Below, in pieces: positions 1-5,410 of a DNA stretch of 5,410 bases (positions within the stretch are counted from its first letter, which is position 1; each line of letters begins with the position of its first letter). The DNA is taken from positions 1 through 5,410 of the forward strand of contig JABJMI010000845.1 in assembly GCA_018659505.1 (NCBI GenBank), read 5' to 3'. The DNA comes from Planctomicrobium sp. (GTDB lineage: Bacteria > Planctomycetota > Planctomycetia > Planctomycetales > Planctomycetaceae). A program made the translations under genes and the position numbers. The notes under the pieces were generated by a model. That model ran no database searches. It saw nothing but the letters and a program-made list of their open reading frames with translations, and was not told the DNA's origin.

Positions 1-1
1 A

Positions 2-832
2 GTCGTTGATTTTCTAATATCAGTGATCGAAAGTGGGACTCCACCCAAAAATGTAGAACGGGCGATTACATTACTTGAACGGGTTCGACTCGATGAAAAC
101 TCACTGGATCAGATTATTGATCTTGTCGGAACATCTGGCCCTTTAGAACTACAAGGTTTGTTGAAGGTTTTCGCGGATGTCAAAGAAGAAGAGACATTAA
201 AAGAATTGGCTACGACACTCGTGCTCGCTCGATCACGAAAAACATTGGCTTTACCTCAACTGAACCAAGTCACAAAGCACTGGTCGAAAGGAGCGAAGGA
301 GGCTTTACAGCCGTTGCTCGATGAATTGCAAACTCTTGAATCGCAACAACTGAAGAAGTTGGAACGTCTGGAACCGCTCACTAAACATGCCAGCGTTAAC
401 CGGGGGAAAGAGGTCTTCTTTAGCGGGAAAGCAAAGTGTGCGACCTGCCATCGTGTCGGAGAGAAGGGAGGAAAAATTGGTCCGGATCTCTCAGCGATCG
501 GCCTCATTCGCCGCGAACGCGATTTACTCGAAGCAATTCTGTTTCCGTCCAATAGTTTCGCTAGAGAGTACGAACCCTATTCGGTCGTCACAGATGATGG
601 AAAAATCTATTCAGGGTTGATCAGCCATGAAACTGCCAAGTCAATTCTCCTTCAACAAGCAACAGGAGAACCGACCGAAGTTCAACGGGATAAAATAGAA
701 ACCATGGTTCCGGCAGCGGTCTCGGTGATGCCGCAAGGACTGGAGACCGGACTCAATGAATCCCAACTTGCCGATCTCGTTGCATTTTTGAGGGCACAAA
801 CTCAGCCCCAGCAGAAAGAAGCAAGGAATTAA
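2..832 (+). CDS. C-terminal part of a PVC-type large c-type cytochrome / heme-binding domain protein (5' partial)
   Basis: The frame is open to the left edge, so this is the last 276 codons of a longer gene. The GTG at 23 is only an internal codon. Residues 1 to about 130 are helical and charged, resembling the HEAT-like region that often precedes this domain. Residues about 135-267 match the Pirellula/Verrucomicrobium-type heme-binding domain (TIGR02603 as I recall it): a GKEVFFSGKAKCATCH block with the CxxCH heme c site at C146, C149 and H150 (nt 437-451), then IGPDLS, a LLEAILFPS block, YEPY, a DGKIYSG strand and a VSVMPQGL segment. M243 in that segment is a plausible second axial heme ligand (inference). 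The protein ends with the helix LADLVAFLRAQ and a short polar tail. Family members are usually around 1000 residues, exported, and often carry a sugar-dehydrogenase-like propeller upstream. That part lies outside the window. They are thought to act in periplasmic electron transfer, but the substrate is unknown. The domain call is firm and the catalytic role is not. Confidence 0.93.
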   Translation, partial: VVDFLISVIESGTPPKNVERAITLLERVRLDENSLDQIIDLVGTSGPLELQGLLKVFADVKEEETLKELATTLVLARSRKTLALPQLNQVTKHWSKGAKEALQPLLDELQTLESQQLKKLERLEPLTKHASVNRGKEVFFSGKAKCATCHRVGEKGGKIGPDLSAIGLIRRERDLLEAILFPSNSFAREYEPYSVVTDDGKIYSGLISHETAKSILLQQATGEPTEVQRDKIETMVPAAVSVMPQGLETGLNESQLADLVAFLRAQTQPQQKEARN

Positions 833-894
833 GAGAAATAAAAACCCATACGCCCCGTGAGTAATCCTTGACTCACCGTGGGGCGAATGGGTTT
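833..894 (-). terminator. Strong hairpin with T-rich tail when read leftward; probable intrinsic terminator
   Basis: The arms are 842-862 and 871-894, with an 8-nt loop. They pair from AAACCCAT at the base through CGCCCC to GTGAGT next to the loop, with one A/T difference and a 3-nt bulge on the right arm. Read on the minus strand, the stem is followed at once by TTTTTATTTCTC (844 down to 833), a good U-tract. Read on the plus strand it is followed only by TTTGCGG, so it is a poorer terminator for the cytochrome gene that stops 10 bp upstream, though it may serve both directions. Its orientation implies leftward transcripts arriving from 925 or beyond. Confidence 0.6.
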
Positions 895-924
895 GCGGCT
901 GAAGAGGAAGGTCTTCAGCCGCAA
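893..924. repeat. Perfect 13-bp inverted repeat (second hairpin)
   Basis: TTGCGGCTGAAGA (893-905) pairs perfectly with TCTTCAGCCGCAA (912-924) around the 6-nt loop GGAAGG. It shares two bases with the right arm of the preceding hairpin, so the two form a compact tandem structure of about 83 bp. It has no clear U-tract on either side. It may be part of a compound transcription terminator or a dispersed intergenic REP-like element. No second copy is visible in this window, so the repeat-family idea is untested. Confidence 0.7.
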
Positions 925-1414
925 CACATGAGTGGATCTTCATGAACCACAATATCCGGTTGCCCAGTAGCAATCGGAATCCTCGAACTGACGGTATTGT
1001 TTGTTGACGCTCTCATTGGTGGAAAATGGGTTAACGGAATGAAAGCTCAATGTTCTGCAATTTATGTATTGGCGCAATGTGTTATCCAAATGATCGTACG
1101 TTCCAATCAAACAGAAGACAGTACCCCTGGAAAGAACCTGCAGGAGTTGCATCAATCCCCAATTAGGAAATTGAAGTCGTGAAGAGCCATATTTGAATCG
1201 ATGATTCGACATCTTGACTACCAAAGGTTGACTAGAATTGTCACTCCCTTCTGAGTCCCCACACACGAGTAAGAGTATTCAGATTTCGAATTTCGTCAAG
1301 AACAGTTCGACCGAAACTTCTTTGGATTCTGCTCCTCGATGACGCAGGTTCCATGGTGCTATGGGATTGGAGATTTCAAAAAACATTCCTCCAGTTTCGG
1401 CACACTTATCGCTG
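925..1414. other. Gene-poor stretch between the double hairpin and the glycosyltransferase gene
   Basis: No convincing gene is visible in these 490 bp. The longest leftward ORF (1266-940, GTG start, 108 codons, or 90 codons from the ATG at 1212) has no recognisable domain, signal peptide or Shine-Dalgarno sequence, and is rich in Ser, Asn and Cys. A rightward 61-codon ORF overlaps it. A weak leftward promoter-like pair (TTGACG at 1299-1294, TACTCT at 1277-1272, 16-bp spacer) lies just upstream of 1266. Together with the leftward terminator at 833-894 it could define a transcript of about 430 nt, either a small RNA or a short unknown protein. Alternatively the stretch is simply a long 3' untranslated region of the leftward glycosyltransferase gene. 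Confidence 0.5.
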
Positions 1415-2599
1415 TCATGCTCTTTGGAGCGATCCAACTTCGTTAATCAACAATGAGTACAGAAGATCGTATTCGTTAACGATCTTTTCCCACGTAAACT
1501 CTTTCATTACAAGAGTTTTTGCGTTTTTGGAATACTCCTGCTGAGTAACTTCATCTTGCAACAACTCCTCCATGGATTTCCATAACCCCTTGGCATCACG
1601 AGGTTTGACAACTCGACCAGTGATTCGGTCTTGAATAAGTTCGGAAACGCCTTCAACATCGGTCGCAACAATTGGTAACTCCGACTGCATGGCTTGCAAC
1701 AGTACGTTTGGCATCCCTTCCCATCTTGAGCTAAGTACGTAGATTTCCGCCTCACTCATTAATTCGGGAATATCCGTTCGGAACCCAGCCAGGGTCACTT
1801 TGCCTTCCAGATTGCATATCTGCATTAGGCTTTCTAGCTTCCGCTTGTCGGGTCCATTCCCGACAAGCAGCAGATGAACGTCGTCAATTTGATTGGCTAT
1901 TTCATTGAAAGCCCATAATAATTCTTCGAATCCTTTCTGAGGATGAAGCCGACCGACTGCCAGAATAATCCGCGTCGTTTCAGAGAGACCAAGCTCCTGC
2001 CGGATTGTGTTTTGATCTGCGACTTTTTGTTTGAAATCAACACCATTGGTGATGACAGAAACCTGCTGCTCTTTCAATCTCAGTTTGTCTTTCACGAAGT
2101 CAGCGACCCCACGACTGACGCATACATGATGGTGAACGAGAGATTTGGTGAATCGATCAATTCTTAAGTGCCAGCGTTTTTGACGTTCAGCGACTCGATG
2201 TCCAGCGACTCTAATGGGAATGCCGGCACGATACCCAGCGATTCGGCTCACGATATTTCCGTGGAACATAAAGCCTTGCACGATATGCGGAGCGAAGTTC
2301 TTCAGTTCAGTCGTCAACCAAGAAAAGACGCGTAGGTCTTTGGAACTTTTCGCACCAAAGCATGAGACCGGTATTCCCTGTTCCTTGAACTTCTCAACCA
2401 ATTCCCCCCCAGAAGAGAGACAGAAGACATGAAGGGACCATTTCTCTTTATTCAACCTTGTGACAATATGGAACAGCGCCCATTCGGCTCCCCCGGGATC
2501 GAGATCAGTGATACAGAATGCAATCTTGATTGGCAGTTCAGGTCTTATTTTTTCTTCATCAATCTGGGGCATACCTGAATCTATCAAAAATTGTGTCAC
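1415..2599 (-). CDS. Family 4 glycosyltransferase (GT-B fold)
   Basis: This 394-residue protein has the normal length and motif order of GT4 retaining glycosyltransferases, which transfer a sugar from a nucleotide-sugar donor to a glycan or lipid acceptor on the cytoplasmic side of the membrane. The N-terminal Rossmann domain begins IKIAFCITDL with the GGAE motif (36-39), and FMFHGN follows (110-115). NGVD (185-188) marks the domain junction. The donor domain carries GRLHPQKG with R217 and K222, which bind donor phosphate in the family, then LLLVGNGP (243-250), LAGFRTDIP and SSRWEGMPN. The usual EX7E pair is E294 and Q302, so the second glutamate is replaced (codon CAA at 1696-1694). No membrane segment or signal peptide is seen, so association is probably peripheral. 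The start is either GTG 2599 or ATG 2572. Homology seems to begin near residue 24, so the ATG (385 residues) is equally possible. Neither has a good Shine-Dalgarno sequence. Donor and acceptor cannot be predicted, and no other glycan genes are in view. Confidence 0.93.
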   Translation of the reverse strand: MTQFLIDSGMPQIDEEKIRPELPIKIAFCITDLDPGGAEWALFHIVTRLNKEKWSLHVFCLSSGGELVEKFKEQGIPVSCFGAKSSKDLRVFSWLTTELKNFAPHIVQGFMFHGNIVSRIAGYRAGIPIRVAGHRVAERQKRWHLRIDRFTKSLVHHHVCVSRGVADFVKDKLRLKEQQVSVITNGVDFKQKVADQNTIRQELGLSETTRIILAVGRLHPQKGFEELLWAFNEIANQIDDVHLLLVGNGPDKRKLESLMQICNLEGKVTLAGFRTDIPELMSEAEIYVLSSRWEGMPNVLLQAMQSELPIVATDVEGVSELIQDRITGRVVKPRDAKGLWKSMEELLQDEVTQQEYSKNAKTLVMKEFTWEKIVNEYDLLYSLLINEVGSLQRA

Positions 2600-2603
2600 T
2601 CTA

Positions 2604-2635
2604 CTGAATCGAAAATATCAGACGCCCACTATACT
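2604..2635 (+). promoter_or_regulatory. Candidate promoter for the reductase gene in the divergent intergenic region
   Basis: TATACT at 2630-2635 matches the -10 consensus at five of six positions. The -35 (CTGAAT, 2604-2609) is poor and its 20-bp spacer is too long. Transcription would start near 2642, only about 9 nt before the upstream ATG at 2651 but about 36 nt before the ATG at 2678, which favours the latter start. The same bases read leftward give TATAGT (2633-2628), a possible -10 for the glycosyltransferase gene. The assignment rests on short motifs alone. Confidence 0.25.
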
Positions 2636-2677
2636 GAGAAGAATTGAAAAATGCTTTGCCAATCTATCGAGTCAATT

Positions 2678-3406
2678 ATGGAACTTTCTGGGACTTCAGC
2701 AATCATTACGGGTGGAGCCGTTCGAATTGGCCGCGAAATCGGGCGTCGACTCGCTCGTGCAGGTGTGAATATTTGTGTTCATTATGGGAATTCTCAAGCC
2801 GATGCAGAGGCAGCTGTCGCTGAATTTCAGAACTATGGAGTTAAAGCGACGCTAATCTCTGCTGATTTGAACAATCCATTCGAAGCGACAAAGACCATCT
2901 TTCAACACGCGACGCGCGAATTAGGACCGTTGTCGATCTTGATTAACTCCGCTGCGATCTTTGAATCTGGAGCAATCAATTCAACTGACGAAGAGAATTG
3001 GGATCGGCACATCAATATCAATCTCAAAGCTCCTTTTGCACTGACTCAAGCTTTTGCACTGCAATGTGCGGAACGTCAAGGGCATGTTGTTAACATTGTT
3101 GATTGGCGAGGTGAGCGACCAGTCGCTGGGCATCTGGCTTACTCAATCGCGAAGGCAGGACTCGTTGCACAAACAAAAATTCTCGCTCAAGAGTTAGGGC
3201 CGAACATTCGTGTGAATGGCATCGCACCGGGAGCAATCCTCCCTGCACCAGGTGAGACAGAGCAAGACTTTCAATCCAAAGCCAACACAAATCCACTCCA
3301 CAAGACCGGAACCCCTGAAGACATCTCGGAAGCTGTCTATTACCTGCTCAACTCCAAGTTTGTGACAGGTGAAATACTGAACATTACCGGTGGTCAACAA
3401 TTATAG
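2678..3406 (+). CDS. Short-chain dehydrogenase/reductase, pteridine reductase-like
   Basis: This is a cytosolic NAD(P)H-dependent reductase of 242 residues, typical for classical SDRs. The cofactor motif TGGAVRIG (11-18) is the variant seen in pteridine reductases of the PTR1 and FolM type, and the HYGNS stretch (35-39) resembles their NADPH-preferring segment. INSAA (89-93) stands in for the NNAG motif. The catalytic Tyr-Lys pair is Y155 and K159 in YSIAK. The classical serine is absent. Instead D142 lies 13 residues before the tyrosine, the same spacing as the Asp-Tyr pair of trypanosomatid PTR1. RVNGIAPGAI and a C-terminal VTGEILNITGG complete the fold. Reduction of dihydropterin or dihydrofolate is therefore likely, but 3-oxoacyl-ACP-like or other ketone substrates are not excluded. 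An in-frame ATG at 2651 would add nine residues (MLCQSIESI). I prefer 2678 because MELSGTSAIITGG is the usual SDR beginning. The gene diverges from the glycosyltransferase. No folate gene is adjacent, so context does not help. Confidence 0.93.
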   Translation: MELSGTSAIITGGAVRIGREIGRRLARAGVNICVHYGNSQADAEAAVAEFQNYGVKATLISADLNNPFEATKTIFQHATRELGPLSILINSAAIFESGAINSTDEENWDRHININLKAPFALTQAFALQCAERQGHVVNIVDWRGERPVAGHLAYSIAKAGLVAQTKILAQELGPNIRVNGIAPGAILPAPGETEQDFQSKANTNPLHKTGTPEDISEAVYYLLNSKFVTGEILNITGGQQL

Positions 3407-3411
3407 ATTCC

Positions 3412-3834
3412 TTACTGTTTAGGGATTTTGAATTACGGCACTTCAATCCGGATGTGTTTAAGCGACTGGCGGATAAGAATTTACCAGCACGTGGCGTGAG
3501 CAAGAATTTTGATCCACTCACTCGCGCGTCGTGCTTGTATTGAGGAAAACCTATTCTGCCGGTCGCCAATAATGAGTTCGAACATCTTTGGTCCATCAAA
3601 TCTCTCCCACTTTACGCATGGTCCTCTTGAACGTATCATCCCGGAAATTCTAGGTGGGAAAAGCTCTCAATGCTGTTCTTGCCGATATGTTGAACTGGAT
3701 GGGAATCTTATTACTTCCAGACGTTCATGCTCAGATTTAACGTGCCCTCCGGAATCTGCGCAAACACCAGTTTGAAACAATTCGTGTAAATAAATCACTC
3801 CATGTGATCAATGATTTTCAGAAACGGTTGATAG
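3412..3834 (+). pseudogene. Probable decayed gene remnant of unknown function
   Basis: No intact gene fits here, yet protein-like stretches run across frames in one direction. Frame 1 (3412-3540) reads like a real protein interior, including RHFNPDVFKRLADKNLPARG and NFDPLTRASCLY. After a TGA at 3541 it resumes with GKPILPVANNEFEHLW up to a TGA at 3628. In frame 2, around 3611-3661, there is GPLERIIPEILGGK. Frame 0 continues with GKALNAVLADMLNWMGILLL up to a TAA at 3738, then RALRNLRKHQFETIRVNK and NDFQKRLIDVSLAAIE up to a TAA at 3858, inside the ABC-F start. The simplest reading is a coding sequence of about 140 codons that lost its 5' end, acquired at least two stops and suffered one or two frameshifts. 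I do not recognise the family. An 88-codon ORF at 3509-3775 overlaps, but its Cys-, Ser- and Arg-rich second half looks like a shadow frame. The evidence is composition only, so an ordinary non-coding spacer remains possible. Confidence 0.4.
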
Positions 3835-5410
3835 ATGTCAGTCTTGCTGCAATTGAATAAAGGCGAAAAGAGCTACGGCGATCAAATGCTGCTAGATGAT
3901 GCCGATGTGACTCTCAACGAGAACGTAAAAGTTGGGTTTGTCGGACGCAACGGCGCAGGAAAATCGACTCTCTTGCGCGTTCTGCTCGGTGATGAAGAAC
4001 TCGATAGTGGTGATGTCGTACGTGCTGCGGATTTGAATGTTGGATATTTACGGCAACATGATCCCTTTCTTCCGGGCGAGTCTGCACTCGACTTCCTGAT
4101 GAGGGACTCAAAACAGCCCGATTGGAAGTGTGGATCTGTCGCAGGTCAGTTCGAGCTCAAAGGGGAATACCTTGAAGGACCGATCTCTGCCTTGTCAGGC
4201 GGCTGGCAGACACGTGTGAAGCTTGCCTCATTATTATTACACGAACCGAACTTATTGCTTTTGGATGAACCGACTAACTTCCTCGATTTGCGAACTCAAA
4301 TTCTCCTCGAACACTTTCTGCGAAATTTCAACCAAGCATGTTTGATTGTTTCGCACGATCGATCGTTTTTAGAGCAAACATGTACGCATACACTAGAGCT
4401 TGCACGTGGTAAGCTCACGATGTACCCGGGACCGATTGAAGACTTCCTTGAGCATCGTGAAGAGCGACGCGAACACGATCTTCGAATTAACGCTGCGGTT
4501 GAAGCGAAGCAGAAGCAACTCAAACGCTTCATTGATAAGAACCGCGCAAACGCCAGTACAGCGAGTCAGGCGAAGTCGAAAAGTAAACAGCTCGAGCGTT
4601 TACAAACGATCGATATCGAAGCCGACGAAGCAATTGCCCACATTCGATGCCCTCAAGTTGAACCACGCCAAGGTCCGGCGATTCGCTGCGAAGGTCTCGC
4701 AATTGGATACCCCAAGCACACAGTCGCCAGTGAGATTACACTCGAAATTGAACATGGTGAGCGAGCTGCCATCGTCGGAGATAATGGTCAGGGAAAAACG
4801 ACCTTGCTACGTTCATTGGTCGATTCGCTTGAACCATTAGAGGGGACCGTCAAGTGGGGCTTCGGTTGTGAAATCGGAATTTACGCTCAACATGTCTACT
4901 CAACGTTACCACCTGACCAAACTGTTCTTGAGTACCTTGATTATCAGGCAAAACCAGGAACCACAACACAGGAAGTTTTAGCCGCTGCCGGTTCGATGCT
5001 CTTTCGTGGAGGACACACGAAGAAGAAGATCTCTGTCCTCTCTGGGGGTGAGCGAGCACGGCTCTGTATGGCCGGCATCTTGCTCGGGACATATAATGTG
5101 CTGATTCTCGATGAACCAGGTAACCATCTAGATGTGGAAACGATTGAATCGCTGACGACTGCGCTCAAGAAGTATGAAGGCACGGTCATCTTCACGAGCC
5201 ACGACCGCCACTTCATGCAAAGTCTGGCAACATCTGTGATTGAAGTTCGAGACCAACGTGTCCGCAATTATGGTGGTGATTACGAAGCGTATGTTTATTC
5301 TGTAAATAAAGAAATTGATGACGGTGAGCGAGAAAGAAATGCTAAAAGTAAATCGTCAGCGACGTTGCCAGTCGAGAAAGTAAAGAAGAAGTCGCAAGGT
5401 GATTGGAAGG
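3835..5410 (+). CDS. ABC-F family ATPase (tandem ABC domains, ribosome-associated; 3' partial)
   Basis: The frame runs open from ATG 3835 past the right edge (525 residues seen). A TAG directly precedes the ATG, which fixes the 5' limit; no clear Shine-Dalgarno is present. ABC1 has Walker A GRNGAGKST (37-45), Q-loop Q74, signature LSGGW (120-124), Walker B and D-loop LLLLDEPTNFLD (140-151) and H174 in SHDRSF. The charged linker at about 197-256, with YPGPIEDFLEHREERRE, FIDKNRAN and ASQAKSKSKQLERL, is the P-site tRNA interaction motif characteristic of ABC-F. ABC2 has Walker A GDNGQGKTT (315-323), Q352, LSGGE (402-406), DEPGNHLD (426-433) and H456 in SHDRHF. The lysine-rich tail from about 485 suggests a Uup-like C-terminal extension, cut by the window. 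No transmembrane segment exists, so this is a soluble translation factor or ribosome-protection type protein, not a transporter. The Walker A to signature distance in ABC1 (83 residues) is nearly that of ABC2 (87), so the usual arm insertion seems missing. The exact subfamily is uncertain. Confidence 0.95.
   Translation, partial: MSVLLQLNKGEKSYGDQMLLDDADVTLNENVKVGFVGRNGAGKSTLLRVLLGDEELDSGDVVRAADLNVGYLRQHDPFLPGESALDFLMRDSKQPDWKCGSVAGQFELKGEYLEGPISALSGGWQTRVKLASLLLHEPNLLLLDEPTNFLDLRTQILLEHFLRNFNQACLIVSHDRSFLEQTCTHTLELARGKLTMYPGPIEDFLEHREERREHDLRINAAVEAKQKQLKRFIDKNRANASTASQAKSKSKQLERLQTIDIEADEAIAHIRCPQVEPRQGPAIRCEGLAIGYPKHTVASEITLEIEHGERAAIVGDNGQGKTTLLRSLVDSLEPLEGTVKWGFGCEIGIYAQHVYSTLPPDQTVLEYLDYQAKPGTTTQEVLAAAGSMLFRGGHTKKKISVLSGGERARLCMAGILLGTYNVLILDEPGNHLDVETIESLTTALKKYEGTVIFTSHDRHFMQSLATSVIEVRDQRVRNYGGDYEAYVYSVNKEIDDGERERNAKSKSSATLPVEKVKKKSQGDWK

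Noticed and set aside
1128..1220. A leftward fragment reading MALHDFNFLIGD in another frame, resembling the start of a small conserved bacterial family
   Set aside because: It hits a stop after 12 codons and no continuation with family-like sequence could be followed in the other frames, so the match is too short to support.
940..1266. Leftward 108-codon ORF as a real protein gene
   Set aside because: It has no recognisable domain or signal peptide, a GTG start without a Shine-Dalgarno sequence, and an unusual composition. It is kept only as a possibility within the gene-poor stretch.
3541..3543. In-frame TGA in the remnant as a selenocysteine codon
   Set aside because: No SECIS-like hairpin or selenoprotein family context is apparent, and further stops and frameshifts follow. 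Decay explains it better.
3509..3775. Rightward 88-codon ORF as an intact gene
   Set aside because: Its second half is rich in Cys, Ser and Arg and lies opposite a more natural frame. It is better explained as a shadow of the gene remnant.
3794..3808. Short inverted repeat ATCAC-N5-GTGAT upstream of the ABC-F gene as an operator
   Set aside because: Five-base arms are expected by chance, the half-sites are in the opposite order to a CRP-type site, and it falls inside coding-like remnant sequence.
4400..4840. Rightward 146-codon ORF
   Set aside because: It is a shadow frame within the ABC-F gene. It is basic and Ser-rich, with no domain, while the ABC-F frame carries all expected motifs.

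Overview
The window looks like a chromosomal segment of a planctomycete of moderate GC content (by eye a little under half). The strongest taxonomic sign is the C-terminal heme-binding domain of the first gene. It belongs to the large c-type cytochrome family typical of the Planctomycetes-Verrucomicrobia (PVC) group. Most starts lack a clear Shine-Dalgarno sequence, which also fits planctomycetes. The species cannot be named from the sequence.

Layout from left to right: (1) the 3' end of a rightward gene for a large secreted c-type cytochrome-like protein, cut by the left edge (2-832); (2) two abutting hairpins (842-924), the first of which has a T-rich tail when read leftward and so looks like a terminator for leftward transcription; (3) a gene-poor stretch of about 490 bp (925-1414) with at most one weak leftward ORF; (4) a leftward family 4 glycosyltransferase gene (1415-2599); (5) a short divergent promoter region; (6) a rightward short-chain dehydrogenase/reductase of the pteridine reductase type (2678-3406); (7) about 430 bp (3407-3834) that is not intact coding sequence but reads like a decayed gene, with protein-like stretches spread over two or three frames and interrupted by stops; (8) a rightward ABC-F ATPase gene (from 3835), cut by the right edge after 525 codons.

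The genes do not form one pathway. The cytochrome protein belongs to periplasmic redox metabolism, the glycosyltransferase to glycan assembly at the cytoplasmic face of the membrane, the reductase to cytosolic NADPH-dependent pterin or ketone reduction, and the ABC-F protein to the ribosome. No mobile element, CRISPR array, tRNA or rRNA was found, and nothing here makes a convincing new multi-gene system. The items most worth checking are the gene remnant at 3412-3834, the double hairpin with an unexplained leftward transcription unit at 842-1300, the ABC-F protein without an arm and with an altered second Walker B motif, and the glutamine in the glycosyltransferase's EX7E motif.
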